Origin: Haemaphysalis longicornis
Taxonomy: Eukaryota > Arthropoda > Arachnida > Ixodida > Ixodidae
DNA: 64,000 nt
Assembly (NCBI GenBank): GCA_013339765.2
Contig: CM023454.1
Location: 43,285,177 to 43,349,176 of the forward strand
Direction of reading: 5' to 3'
Position numbers and translations under genes: made by a program. Position 1 is the stretch's first letter. The number at the start of each line of letters is the position of its first letter. Positions 10,106 through 19,848 of the stretch are shown here, in pieces. The notes under the pieces were generated by a model. The model worked only from the letters and a program-made list of their open reading frames with translations. It did no database searches and was not told where the DNA came from.

Positions 10106-10343
10106 TGTAGGGACGCAGCCCCTACGTGTGCCCGCGGAGGGTGATTACACTGCAGTGAGTGCCAATCGAACACCGATAGTGACGTCAGTGTGTCATGTGC
10201 CCGTGCGCGCGTGTGCGATGAACAGTGAGCCGCAACGAACACGTGTACTGGAACAGAACCCAGAGCATGCGCACAACCAACACAGTGGCCTAAAAGCGGC
10301 GCTCACCGGAGCAGCTAGACAGTGCGCACCGGGGGACACGCGA

Positions 10344-10380
10344 GAGCAGCTGCGGCCGCGGGTGGCGGCCGCAGCTGCTC
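10344..10380. repeat. 16-bp perfect hairpin in the LTR
   Basis: GAGCAGCTGCGGCCGC (10344-10359) and its exact complement (10365-10380) flank a 5-nt loop. The left LTR copy is cut within this structure. Confidence 0.9.
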
Positions 10381-10573
10381 TTCACCCGACGTCGGCACAA
10401 GTGACTGAATACGTTGTCGTGAGTGTACAGCACCATGCTGTACCTTTCTGGACAAGCAGGCTTTCAACCACTGCAGTGTTTTCTTTACGCGCTTTCGGCG
10501 CTTGCTTGCTGTGCTCTCTTTTTCTTGCCTACAAACCTGCTTTGTTTGTTTTTCCCTGTTTTGGTTTTCAAGG

Positions 10574-10579
10574 AATAAA
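10574..10579 (+). promoter_or_regulatory. LTR polyadenylation signal
   Basis: Canonical AATAAA, 468 bp into the right LTR, in the position expected for the end of the R region. Confidence 0.6.
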
Positions 10580-10596
10580 CCGGTGATTTGTTCTCA

Positions 10597-11338
10597 TGCG
10601 GACCGGCGTTACTTCGTCGGGCGGGTTTGGGCTCGCGGAACCCTTTACCCTCGAAGGGGGATCCTTCAAGTTAATCAACTCCCTGTCTCCAGTGACATGC
10701 GCTACATGGGTTAGAATGGTCGATGCTACAATTCCCGCCTTGGTGTGCATAAACAGTCTTAAAAAGCGACCAGCTTCTCTCGGGTAGCATACAATTGCAC
10801 GCATGCAGTTTTTAACCAGTAGTACAATGAATAAAAAGTGTTATTCAGAGACATGCCAGGCAGACATGCTCAAACATTATCGCAACTTTTCACATTAAAA
10901 AACTGACACACCGATTTTTTTTCGCGGAACGTCAATAGCGCTTTGTGACAAGTGATTTGCCTACTCATCTGCCATTCTCCGACCGCAGGACGGTGACATC
11001 GATCTTGATGTTCCTTCTTTATTCAACTCTGCTTCTGCCCAGCAGTGTTTTGTTAATACATCTTCGCGTCTTTTAAGTTAAACGCAATGCGAGGGTTCAC
11101 TTTGGGGAAGAGAATGGGGGCGAGATAGTGTGATAGGGTATAATTCTGTATTCTCTCTACTTTGTTCTGTTGATTCCAACGGTTAAATACCCCGCGCATT
11201 CCTGATATAAACCAGGTCTGAGTCGTATCACGCCTTTCCTCCTTTCACCAGGAACATGTTTTTTGTGCTGTGCTACAGTAGCAGTATACAAACTTGCCAA
11301 GCTCACCAAACAGTTCTATATATAATCCCCTTCATCAA
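10597..11338. other. No recognised feature
   Basis: It may include the end of the gypsy-1 LTR (U5). Otherwise I see no coding motif or repeat. Confidence 0.5.
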
Positions 11339-11346
11339 CATCTTAT

Positions 11347-11660
11347 TTACGCCCACTGCAGGCTAAATAACTCCCCAATTATTCTGTAATTACCCCAGTC
11401 CTTTTCTAACTGCAGCCTATTTATCCACGCAAACGTCTTGATCTCTTCTGCCCATCTAACGTTCTCCCGCCCTCTACCAAGCTTGCCTTCTCTGGCGATC
11501 CACAATCCTACACCTAATGACCAATGGCCATCTCGCCTTCGCAATACATAGCCTATCCGCGTCCATTTCTTCTTAATTTCGTTTGGTTCATGATCCACTC
11601 CACTGTCCTTTTGTCCTTTAATGTGACACCTATCATCCTCTGTTCCATTGCTCGATGAGT
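11347..11660 (-). pseudogene. RTE-1 C-terminal domain
   Basis: An 83-codon minus-strand frame (11598-11347) carries the conserved C-terminal block: KKWTRIGYVLRRRDGHWSLG, WIAREGKLGRGREN, VRWAEEIKTFAWINRLQ and a final SLQWA. It aligns residue by residue with the second copy at 19130-19552, which keeps the more typical WAGHVMRRQDNRWS. Confidence 0.8.
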
Positions 11661-11719
11661 CATCCTCAATTTAGGTGGAACCCTTTTAGTGAGCCTCCAA
11701 CTTTCGGCCCGGTATGTGA

Positions 11720-12560
11720 CTACCGCCAGGATGTAGCGTCATGCACTTTCTTCTTCAAGGGCGATGGTGGGCTGATATTCATTATCTGAGAATGCCTCCC
11801 GAATATACTCCGCCCCATTCTTATCCTTTCAATTAGCTCTGCCTGGTGGTTGGGATCCGGGGTCACAACTTGGCCTAAGTAGATATATTGGCTTACCAGT
11901 TCTATTGCCTCGCCAGCTACCTGCAATCGCTGTGCTGTCCCGAGGTTATTGATCATTACTTTAGTTTTCAGCATATTAATTTTCAGGCCCACACTTCAAC
12001 TGTGTTGGTCCAGTGCGGTAAGCATGCTTTTGAATTCGTCTCCCCAGTTACTTCGCAAGGCAATGTCATAACCAAATCTCCGGTTTCAGATGTATTCTCT
12101 ATTAATCCTTACTCCCACCGGTTCCTAATTTAATGTTCTGAATACTTCTTGTAAACATGCTGTGATGAAAATTCGAAGGATTGTGTCTCCTTGTATGACC
12201 CCTTTTAATATATGTATTTTATGGCTCTACTTATGGATGATGACGGTAGCTGTGGGTGTAAATATCAAGAATTTTTACATAATGGTGGTGTACACCCTGG
12301 TTTCTTGATGGCTGAATGAACTCTGACGTTTCGACCGAGGCACATGCTTTCTCATAATCTATGAAGGCTTTATATAGGGGTTCAGTATACTCCGTGCCCT
12401 TCTTTATCACCTGATCGATTGTGTGAATATGGTCCATTGTTGAATTGCATTTACGAAACCCTGCTTGTTCTTTAGGTGTACTGAAATATAAGGTGGTAGA
12501 TATGGTGTTAGCAATTACCTTGGTAAGTACCCTGTTGATGACTGAGCTGATGGGCCTGCC
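11720..12560 (-). pseudogene. RTE-1 reverse transcriptase remnant
   Basis: Minus-strand pieces include MDHIHTIDQVIKKGTEY and LYKAFIDYEKACASVET (12437-12231), where the first catalytic aspartate is kept in FIDYEKA. Further pieces are SNWGDEFKSMLTALDQHS near 12040 and GLKINMLKTKVM with YLGQVVTPDPNHQAE (11992-11720). The catalytic motif expected as F/Y-A-D-D near 12070 reads FGYD, so the active site is mutated. Several frame changes separate the pieces. Confidence 0.75.
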
Positions 12561-12862
12561 ATTTTTTTAAATCCTCCATGTTACGTTCATTGTGGATTAG
12601 GATGATCTTCGCGTTCTACAAAGATTCTGGTACTGCAGCGGTCATTGGGCATTGCGGGTACAGATTTGCCCATTTTAGTAGTACAATTTGCCCACTATAC
12701 TTCAAGAGGTCTGCTGTTATCTGATCTGCCGAGGTGCTTTGCCGCTTTCATTTATTTCACAGCCTTCGTTACTTCTGTCTTTACTGGTCGGATATCTGTC
12801 TCCTCTGAAATACTTTCTCGTACAACGTTATCGTGGATGTCCTACTTGATGTACAGATCTCT

Positions 12863-13144
12863 TTAGAACAACTCGGCTACTGTTACTATTTTATCTCTAT
12901 TTGTGATTACATTGCCTTGCTTGTCGTTAAGTGCATACACCTGATTTTTCCCCACGCCGAAACGCCCCGTCACTGACTTCAGGCTGCCTCCGTTCTTTAC
13001 AGCATGTTCGATCCTCTCAATGTTATACTTCCGTTTGTCAGCTGCCTTACACGTATTTATTAACTTCGAAAGTTCCGCGAGTTCTATTCTGTCAGCTGTG
13101 GTAGATCCTGTCATGCTTTGGCGTGCCATTAAAAGAACTTTCAT
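12863..13144 (-). pseudogene. RTE-1 endonuclease-RT linker
   Basis: A 93-codon open frame on the minus strand includes TADRIELAELSKLINTCKAA, then KYNIERIEHAVKNGGSLK and VYALNDKQGNVITNRDKI. This block, which lies between the endonuclease and RT, is strongly conserved in tick copies of this family, from my recall. It is the best-preserved coding segment of the copy. Confidence 0.7.
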
Positions 13145-13199
13145 GTCCTGGGATAGTTTACCGTTATCCTTATTATGCGTGTAAGATTGTCACTGCCTT

Positions 13200-14060
13200 C
13201 TTGTGTTGTGAAATCTGATTACTCTGTCAGAGCTGAATAATGGTTCTGCAGCGCGATCCTTATTTCAACTTTACGTCTTACTGTTAGCTCATTGATTGGC
13301 TCCGTACGCACTAGCTTGTTGCGATCCCTCTTTAAAATAGCCTACTTAGATGACCTGCCACATGGTGGTCACTACATCTTTCCCTTCCGAGCGCTTCCAC
13401 ATCATGTACGACGCAAAGTTTATAGCATATCATGAAGTCTATTCCATTTCTACGCTGCCCAATCGGGATCCTCAACGGAAATTCCTGCTCTCCCGTTTGC
13501 AGAATGTGTTCATGATACGTAGAGTATTCCCTTCTGCAAACTCGAGCAGTAGGTCCCCCGTGCTATTTCTACAGCCCGGACCATAGTTACAAACTGCCTT
13601 GTCTCTAGACTGATTTTTGCCTACTTAAGCATTAAAGTATACCGTGTTTTTACTTTAGAAGCGTTCAAATAGCTGGTCGTCGTGGCTGGATGTAGGCGCG
13701 TAGCCCTGTACCACCTTGAGTTTCTACCCCTTATCAAGCCTAATATACAAGACCGGCTACCCTTATGTAATGCTATAGTTATCGTTTATGTTGCACGCTA
13801 TGCTTTTATTAGCTAAAAATCTCACTCCTAGTTCTCTTCTGCACGCTACACCGCGGTATCACAGGACGTGTTCATTTTTCAGCACAGTAAACGCTTCACC
13901 TGTCCTCCTAACCTACTAAGCCCTATTACATCCAATTGTGTGCCCTGTAATTCCTCGAACACCTCGAGACTCGCTTTGCTAGATAAAGTTCTCCTGTTAA
14001 ACGTTGCTTGGTTCAGATTCCAATGGCGGCCTGTCCGGCTCCAGCTATCCTTAGCACCCT
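13200..14060 (-). pseudogene. RTE-1 endonuclease remnant
   Basis: The minus-strand translation near 14060-13820 reads NQATFNRRTLSSKASLEVF, then ELQGTQLDVIGLSRLG and further fragments, in line with the start of an endonuclease domain (a GL-type motif followed by an I-G-L-S/E block). Many stops fall between 13800 and 13200, and catalytic residues could not be traced there. The domain nicks target DNA for priming in active elements. Confidence 0.6.
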
Positions 14061-14380
14061 ATACTGCATCACAGGTCTCACCCCAGCCTTGGTCTGTTGC
14101 TTCGGAGCCACTGCAGACTGAGGACCGTCGGGTAATTGGCGTATTCATCGGAGGTTGTGGCCATTACTAGACCAGGGTGGCAAGTCCTGCTCTGGTGAGG
14201 GAGTGCATTAACGGCGATAGTCGTGGCGGTCAGGCCGCACCCCAATCCTCATTCCGCCATTCCATCGGCACGCAGATTTATAAACCCCGTGGGAATTGTC
14301 CGGTGCCGGGATTTTAACACGATTATTCTGCACGACAGGTGGATGCGCTACCTATTTGCCAGACCTGCAACGCCTAGAAA

Positions 14381-14390
14381 TATATGTATG

Positions 14391-14430
<40 letters not shown>
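14381..14430. repeat. (TA)n microsatellite
   Basis: TATATGTATG-type repeats grade into pure TA, directly left of the large inverted repeat. Confidence 0.95.
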
Positions 14431-14431
<1 letters not shown>

Positions 14432-14434
<3 letters not shown>

Positions 14435-14679
14435 CAGAAAGATAGGGCAGCAGTCTACAACGCCAAAGGAGGCATAGGGGTGTGGTTAGGCTCTTTTCTT
14501 TTTTCACTACGGTTAATGAAGTAAACATTTTTTTAATATACAGAAGATTAATATTAATATTAATATTAATATTTAAAAAACTGTTTACTTCATTAACCGT
14601 AGTGAAAAAAAGAAAAGAGCCTAACCACACCCCTATGCCTCCTTTGGCTTTGTAGACTGCTGCCCTATCTTTCTGTATT
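14432..14679. repeat. Large inverted repeat, arms about 103 bp
   Basis: The left arm (14432-14534) and right arm (14573-14679) are reverse complements, with only a few mismatches and one length difference in a T-run. The spacer is about 38 bp, largely repeats of ATTAAT. The arms include GGCATAGGGGTGTGGTTAGG and its complement. It lies between a (TA)n tract and a Penelope-like fragment. It may be the inverted terminal part of that element or a fold-back repeat. Confidence 0.9.
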
Positions 14680-14689
14680 TCCTCAACGA

Positions 14690-15350
14690 GCCCCTCATTT
14701 CCTTACTATATTATTCTGCGAAAGCCTAGCGAGGGTCTCGGTTCTGGCAGCGAGTACCGAGGGTCTCGGTACTGCCATGGAAGCACTGCTATGGGTGTCG
14801 GTCCGATGACCATTCAGGCGTAAGTTCATAGGTTGACTCGTTTCTACAATGTACTGCTTCTGATAAAATGAGCATTCTAGCATATACACACTGTTAGAAG
14901 AATTGCACGTGAAGCTTGAATTAATTTTGTGAACGTATTGGCAGGCAGTGCTATTGGCAATGCAGTCCGTCTGCAGGTCTTGCATCTAGGAAGGAGGCAA
15001 GGGCTGATGACTGGTTCCTGGGAAGCGCCAATTTCGGCATGCACTAAAATGTCTTTTAGGTTCTTAGTTCTTCTGTAGGTTACTCTTGGCGCTTCCGGGA
15101 ACGTCTGTTTAAGTGATACATTACTGGCTATCTTGGGGTAGTATTTTCGCAGAATGTTGTTTATGCTAGGGAGCGCATTTGAGAATTTGGTTATTAAGGC
15201 TGGTGGTCGGGCGCTTTCGCTTCGACGTTGTTGCTTGAGCACTTCGTCACTTTCTAGCTTGGATGTTCTTTCGTAAGCCATATCCAGCGCGCTGACCGGT
15301 ATATTCCTGCTTGCCAGGGTGGACTCATCTGACGTCAACCGCAGACACAA
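14690..15350 (-). pseudogene. Penelope-like element fragment A (GIY-YIG end)
   Basis: Minus-strand frames (15350-14877 and 14985-14695) read as the C-terminal third of a Penelope-like ORF: RPPALITKFSNALPSINNIL, RRTKNLKDILVHAEIG, a cysteine-rich stretch CLLPRCKTCR, then the GIY-YIG start SVYMLECSFYQKQYIVETSQ. Penelope elements combine an RT with this endonuclease. In active copies the block reads Y-L-x-C-x-x-C-x-x-x-Y-V-G-E-T. Here the second cysteine is tyrosine and the glycine is valine (IVET), so the nuclease is probably dead. The RT portion is absent. One frameshift occurs near 14900. Confidence 0.8.
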
Positions 15351-15439
15351 CAGAACCTGCTACAGTGGAATTTTTCCCTCCCGCTAATAATCAAAATGTA
15401 GAATCTTCCTCCCACAGTGTGCCAGAGATGAACCCTGAT

Positions 15440-15471
15440 GCCTTGAAAAAGACAAGTCTTCTTGTCGAAAC
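15440..15471 (+). ncRNA. Degenerate hammerhead-like motif of a Penelope end
   Basis: CTTGAAAAA is followed by a perfect 6-bp stem GACAAG-TCTT-CTTGTC (15451-15466) and GAAAC (15467-15471), the layout of hammerhead stem II and its 3' core strand. The 5' core strand lacks the canonical CUGANGA and no clear cleavage-site strand follows, so it is probably inactive. Hammerheads are known in Penelope-like terminal repeats. Confidence 0.5.
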
Positions 15472-15520
15472 TTTGGCAGAGGTCTGAGGCCGCTACCTTC
15501 TCCAAAGTGTTATTTTTATA

Positions 15521-15523
<3 letters not shown>

Positions 15524-15570
<47 letters not shown>
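15524..15570. repeat. (TA)n microsatellite
   Basis: Nearly pure TA, about 47 bp, immediately right of the hammerhead-like sequence. Confidence 0.95.
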
Positions 15571-15634
15571 GTTGCGAGAAAAGCTTCCTGGCTATAAGGT
15601 TCACTGCACGATAGGGAAGTCACATTGAAAAACA

Positions 15635-15725
15635 CAACAATATTTAGTCTAACGTTTTAACCGTGGGCCGCTCTTTTTAAGATAAAAATAGTGCAGATCA
15701 GTTGGGTTTAAATACATTTTAGTCG
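15635..15725 (-). repeat. Penelope terminal-repeat fragment
   Basis: AAAATAGTGCAGATC and GGGTTTAAATACATTT match, in inverted orientation, the segment at 18575-18665 next to Penelope fragment B. The match supports a shared terminal repeat. Confidence 0.6.
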
Positions 15726-17155
15726 TGGGCGGGGCAAGAAGATGTATCAAGCAAAACATAGGCTCTACGCGACATAGAAGCATTCGAAGCCGCAGAACGC
15801 AAGAGGTGGGGGGAAAAAGGTGGGAACAAAGAGGGGCCGTGGGCTCGTGCCGGGAAAAAGAGGAGAAAGGGGGCGTAATAAAGACAGGCGAGGGTATAGG
15901 ATAACAGGAAAGCATTGCAAGGAACTGAAGTCACAACGTGAAAGCAATAAAGTGAGGGACCAAGGAGGGGCTCGTTTCCTGCTCGTTTCTTGAACTGTTT
16001 TTGGCGGCAGGTACCTGGTACGGTGACCTGCGGGGAATGGGAGTTCCCGAAATACAGAAAATATGCAAAGGAGCAGAAGAAATTGTCTGGTGAGGAGAAA
16101 AAGATGGGAGAGCCTAGAAATTATTACGGACGCCTTGTGCAAGCGTTAACACCTACACACACAAAGCAAAAAAATTCTCCCACCTCCCCTCGTAGGGAAC
16201 CCCAGTGTAGATGCGACGCATATGGGGTTCCGTGGTTGTTTCCGTTAGGTTGATTCTCCCATCGCGTTGAGCGTGCCGTGAACCCCCTGCCGCGGATATG
16301 ACGCAACGTGGCGCGGCTATGACGCAACACAATCCAACACAATTCACCTTAATCCAATCCAATCAAAATCCAATCCAATCAAATCCAAGCCCAGCCAAGA
16401 CATGCCAAGCCAAGCCAATCCAATGCTCCTCGTGAGCGAGTGTTCGCTATCGTAGAGGAGAGGGAGTGAGCGGCAGCTCGCGCAGCTCGCGCGGCGAGGA
16501 GAATGGGGGGAGGGTGTGGACGGACAGCAACAACACCGTATGGAGGTACAAGGCGAGTGAATGAGATGCAGTCGCATCTAAAAAACGAAGGAAGGAACAG
16601 GGGATTTGAGATTAGCGGGAGGGGGCCGAAACCGCTTGGGGGCAATGTGGGGATAAAAGAGAGTTGAAGATAAGCCCCAAGCGGAACGTGGCGACACATC
16701 ACGTCAAATCGGGCAAATGTTTTCCTGCGTAAAGCGTGACAGGCCTCCACGAAGCGGACGAAGAAAGGCAAGGTCCTGGAATGCAAGGACAATAAAATGC
16801 AAAGTAACGCTAATTTAAGCTAGATCACACCAATACCGAAGGAATAAATGGACATAAGGCGAAAAACACACACAGAAAGGAGATATACAGTGCCACATGA
16901 AGTTCTCAAACAGCATTCACGCAAGATCATATTCCTTTACATACCCGCATAAAGACACACAGAAAAAACTATAAACAGAATACTATCACAAAAAAAGCTT
17001 TTTTATCTACCCGATAGCAATTGTTCAGTGCAAAAAAAACACAAAATATAATGATACTAATAACAAATAAAAAAATATAAACCAAGGGGTACCATGGTGA
17101 AATCTATGTACATTCGTGCCTATGCGGTGTGGCAACTACACACAAGCAATACACT
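15726..17155. other. No recognised gene
   Basis: A purine-rich plus strand (15780-16100) produces long spurious minus-strand frames rich in Pro, Leu and Ser. I see no conserved motif. It contains a pentanucleotide array at 16328-16430, listed separately. The purine-rich part may be Penelope leader sequence, but this is a guess. Confidence 0.4.
16328..16430. repeat. Degenerate (AATCC)n / (CAAGC)n array
   Basis: About 100 bp of pentamers such as AATCC, CAATC and CAAGC, in drifting register. No flanking gene gives it a role. Confidence 0.85.
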
Positions 17156-17225
17156 GACACAGTACAAAGTACACTATGTACACAGTACGCGACACAGTAC
17201 AAAGTACGCTATGTACACAGTACAC
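17156..17225. repeat. Two-copy 35-bp minisatellite
   Basis: Two adjacent 35-bp units (17156-17190 and 17191-17225) share ACACAGTACAAAGTAC and TATGTACACAGTAC with two or three differences. Internal GTAC palindromes are frequent. Confidence 0.85.
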
Positions 17226-17414
17226 TATACACAGATTTGAATGAAGAGAGAAAACAAGAACTGAAAACGCTTCTCTTTCAGAACAAATTTCCCAGTTGCT
17301 CGCTGCATCGGCCTTCACCGGTGCATATTTCTGCAAGAGAGACAATCGGCCTCTGTTTTCATTTATGCCGCTCAAGACAGCGTTAAACATGTAAATAAGT
17401 AACTATTCAGAGGC
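17226..17414. other. No recognised feature
   Basis: Short stretch between the minisatellite and Penelope fragment B. It may be the 3' untranslated part of that element. Confidence 0.4.
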
Positions 17415-18560
17415 TTCACGGTCATAATGCGTTTTGAAATTTGACTGAAGCACCGTGGCTGTCAATGTGTTGAAGCTGTGGCCTTGAATATTTAAATGTT
17501 TAGAAAGGGGAAAGTGTGGTAGGGACTTTAGGTGTGCTCTGTGGTTGTTGATTCTCATTCTAAAGGATTCCCAGTTTCACCAACGTACTGGGTGTGGCAT
17601 ATGGTGCATTCAAGAAGGTAGACAATGTTTGCGCTGTCACAGTTGAAATTTTCCCTCATCTGGAAAGAGAATGAAGACGTATTGCTCGTGGTAGCGGAGG
17701 CTTTAGTCACCAGGGGGCAGAGGTTGCACCTAGGGTTATTGCAGGGTCCGCTGCCTGTGAAATTGGGTGTGTGAACCTTAGGTGACGTTACAATGCATCT
17801 GATGTTCCTCGCACGTCGGTACACGACGCGAGGAAGCTCCGGGAAAACACTTCGCTACATTTCGCTTTGAAGAAGAATGCGGTGGTACTTTCTGAATATG
17901 CCGTTTACACAGGACGACGAAGCGGCTTATGTTAGAATAAGGTTGGGGGTCGTATTCAAAGATTTTGCTTTTGAGTTAATTATCAGGTGGCGGTGGTCCT
18001 GTTTCTCAGACTTCCTAATAGCATCACTGATGACAGACAGTGGGCATTGTTTCGTGTTAGGTCATTAGTTAGTTGTTGACAGAGGCAAAATCAGTTGGGT
18101 CAGAGCATATCCTTCTGAAACACAGAGACTGACTGTATGGTATGGCGAGTTTACAGTCTTTATAGTGCTTGCTTGTGAAATTCAAGTATTGATGTCAGTC
18201 CGCTTTCTTCCTGTACACTGAGGTCACAAGCTTGTTGTCCCATATCCTCACTGAAACATCGAGAAAGGTAATGGCAGATTCGGAATATGAGTGTAAGAAT
18301 GAATTGCTTTCGTGGGCGTTGTTGAAAGTGGTGATAAATTTTAGAAGTTCCCCTCCTCCATGACACCAAAAAAATATCGTCAATAAATCTTCGATAAAGA
18401 AGTGGGTGAACCTGTGCATTTCTTTGAAATTATGACTGCAATGTGCCCATCCTATTTTACTTCCCATCGAGGTACCGTCGACTTGCACGAAGTGCTTATT
18501 GTCGAATTCAAAGTGGTTAAGCTCCTAGACAAGCTTTGGAAGCACGCTGAGAGTTTCTTC
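17415..18560 (-). pseudogene. Penelope-like element fragment B (RT and GIY-YIG)
   Basis: The minus strand from 18560 carries the RT palm, NHFEFDNKHFVQVDGTSMGS, then FIEDLLTIFFW where active elements have a D-D pair, then SAITFLDVSVRIWDNKLVTS and VYRKKAD. After a gap of decayed sequence (about 18160-17830) come PKVHTPNFTGSGPCNNPRCN and the GIY-YIG block VYLLECTICHTQYVGETG (17630-17560), then NNHRAHLKSLPHFPLSKH to about 17415. This is the canonical order RT then GIY-YIG. The GIY-YIG motif is intact, but the RT aspartate change, frameshifts and missing N-terminus make the copy inactive. Confidence 0.9.
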
Positions 18561-18574
18561 TTGCCCCGCTGACA

Positions 18575-18665
18575 ACTGAAATGTATTTAAACTCAACCGA
18601 TCTGCACTATTTGTATCTTCGAGAAAGACCGGCCGCCGGTCAGAACGCTAGACTAGATATTGTTA
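18575..18665 (-). repeat. Penelope terminal-repeat fragment with stem-loop
   Basis: It is homologous to 15635-15725 in opposite orientation. On the plus strand it holds GAGAAA, then a 6-bp stem GACCGG-CCG-CCGGTC (18627-18641) and AGAACG, a layout similar to the hammerhead-like motif at 15440 but with a changed 3' core strand. Confidence 0.55.
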
Positions 18666-18690
18666 CGTTTTTTATTGTGACTTCTCTATT

Positions 18691-18823
18691 GTGTGTATAT
18701 ATATATATATATATAGATATATATATATAAATATATAAATATAATATATATATATATATAATATATATCTATATATATATATATAATATATATAGATATA
18801 TATAAATATATATATATATATAG

Positions 18824-18867
<44 letters not shown>
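18691..18867. repeat. Complex (TA)n array
   Basis: About 177 bp of TA with interspersed TATAGATA and TAAATA variants. Confidence 0.95.
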
Positions 18868-18869
<2 letters not shown>

Positions 18870-19107
18870 AAGAGGCCTTCAAGGAGGGATTCCTCACTGA
18901 CACAGCAGAGAAAACCGGCGCCGTTTAGTTGTCGAACGCACTGCCAAGCAGAAATAGCCTCACGGATGATAGTGATCATGTACAGGTGGCGAAGATGAAG
19001 CATTACTGAAAAGGATGAGAAGTGATGATCACAACACAGAAGATTGAAATCAGTGAAATATCGTGCCCCGAAGAACTACAGTGCTCCAACAATATATATA
19101 TATAATC
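18868..19107. other. No recognised feature
   Basis: Unique-looking spacer between the TA array and the RTE 3' fragment. Confidence 0.45.
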
Positions 19108-19552
19108 ATCATCATCATCACCAGCCTTTCTACGCCCACTGCAGGGCAAAGGGCTCTCCCACTATTCTCCAATTACCTCGGTCCTGTGCCAACTGTGACC
19201 AATTTATCCCTGCAAACTTGATCTCATCTGCCCATCTAACTTTCTGCTGCCCCCTGCAACGCGTGCCTTCTCTAGCGATCCACTCTGTTACCCTTAATGA
19301 CCAGCGGTTATCTTGCCTTCGCATTACATGCCCTGCCCACGTCCATTTCTTCTTCTTAATTTCTGCTAGTATGTCTTTAACACCAGTTTGCTCCCTGACC
19401 CACTCCGCTTTCTTCTTGTCCCTTATAGTTACACCTATCATTTTCCGCTCCATTGCCCGCTGAGTCGTTCTCAATTTAAGTTGAACCCTCTTAGTGAGCC
19501 TCAGTGAAAATATATACACATATATATATAAGGTAAGTAGAGGCAGAGACAC
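19108..19552 (-). mobile_element. RTE-like LINE, 5'-truncated copy (RTE-2)
   Basis: The minus-strand frame (19552-19130) encodes only the C-terminal domain: RTTQRAMERKMIGVTIRDKK, KKWTWAGHVMRRQDNRWSLR, VTEWIAREGTRCRGQQKVRW. It is about 80 percent alike to the end of RTE-1 by eye. The 3' end is a (GAT)n tail, seen on the plus strand as ATCATCATCATCATCA at 19108-19122. A short 3' piece with a simple-sequence tail is the usual result of aborted reverse transcription. Unlike RTE-1, its frame is open over about 125 codons, suggesting a younger insertion. Confidence 0.85.
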
Positions 19553-19585
19553 GCGAGAAAGATCTTAGAAATACAACTAAAAGTT

Positions 19586-19625
19586 TACTGACGTTTTAGG
19601 AAGAGGACTTCCTTTCTTCAGAGTA
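19586..19625 (-). ncRNA. Hammerhead motif, second inverted copy, core mutated
   Basis: It is the reverse complement of the motif at 19809-19848, with the same stems and CTGAAGA, but the 3' core strand reads AAAAC instead of GAAAC. The lost G corresponds to a catalytic position of hammerheads, so this copy should not cleave. Confidence 0.65.
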
Positions 19626-19808
19626 CGGATTAGGTTGGTTTCAGAGCTATATATATATACAGAAAATGTAGCAAAGTCGAGGGCAAGGCAAGAGAAGGGA
19701 GATTTTGTACAATATGATCCAATTGTACAAACGCTCCCTTCTCTTGCCTTGCCTTCACACTTGCAACATTTTCTGTATATATATAAACGCTGAAACCAAA
19801 CTATTCTG

Positions 19809-19848
19809 TACTCTGAAGAAAGGAAGTCCTCTTCCTGAAACGTCAGTA
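19809..19848 (+). ncRNA. Candidate hammerhead ribozyme (Penelope type)
   Basis: Elements in order: a stem I strand TACT (19809-19812), core CTGAAGA (19813-19819) fitting CUGANGA, stem II AGGAAG-TCCT-CTTCCT (19821-19836), core GAAAC (19837-19841), cleavage triplet GTC (19842-19844), and AGTA (19845-19848), which pairs with the first strand. All conserved core positions are present. Stem III is minimal, as described for Penelope-like hammerheads, which are thought to act as dimers. Self-cleavage would occur after GTC. Activity is inferred, not shown. Confidence 0.7.

Larger units (their letters stand above)
7840..10596 (+). mobile_element. Internally deleted Ty3/gypsy element (gypsy-1)
   Basis: Two direct copies of an LTR, 7840-8102 and from 10106, flank an integrase gene only; gag, protease, RT and RNase H are missing. 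The shared LTR portion is about 263 bp and differs at few positions, so insertion was fairly recent or the ends were homogenised. The left LTR stops abruptly in a hairpin and is joined to integrase sequence. A small DNA element (8421-8965) sits inside the integrase. A purine tract precedes the right LTR. The right LTR's end is uncertain: 10596 is a guess after AATAAA, and it may reach about 10.8 kb. Confidence 0.85.
10106..10596 (+). repeat. gypsy-1 right LTR
   Basis: It starts TGTAGGGACGCAGCCCC and matches the left LTR for 263 bp. It then continues through the second hairpin arm (10365-10380), a pyrimidine-rich stretch and AATAAA at 10574-10579. The end is put at TTCTCA (10591-10596) by the TG...CA rule, but there is no second copy to confirm it. 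Confidence 0.75.
11339..14370 (-). mobile_element. Near full-length, decayed RTE-like LINE (RTE-1)
   Basis: Reading the minus strand from 14370 downward gives a 5' leader, an endonuclease (about 14060-13200), a linker (13144-12863), reverse transcriptase (about 12560-11720) and a C-terminal domain ending near 11347. The 3' end, at GGGCGTAAATAAGATG, matches the 3' end of the second copy at 19108-19505. Stops and frameshifts occur throughout. The C-terminal pattern (GH/GYVLRRRDGHWSLGV...WIAREGK...GR...RWAEEI) is characteristic of RTE/BovB-type proteins as I know them; the exact clade is inferred. Confidence 0.8.

Noticed and set aside
15765..16792. Several long minus-strand frames rich in Pro, Leu and Ser
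   Set aside because: They arise from purine-rich plus-strand DNA. No conserved motif or start context was seen.
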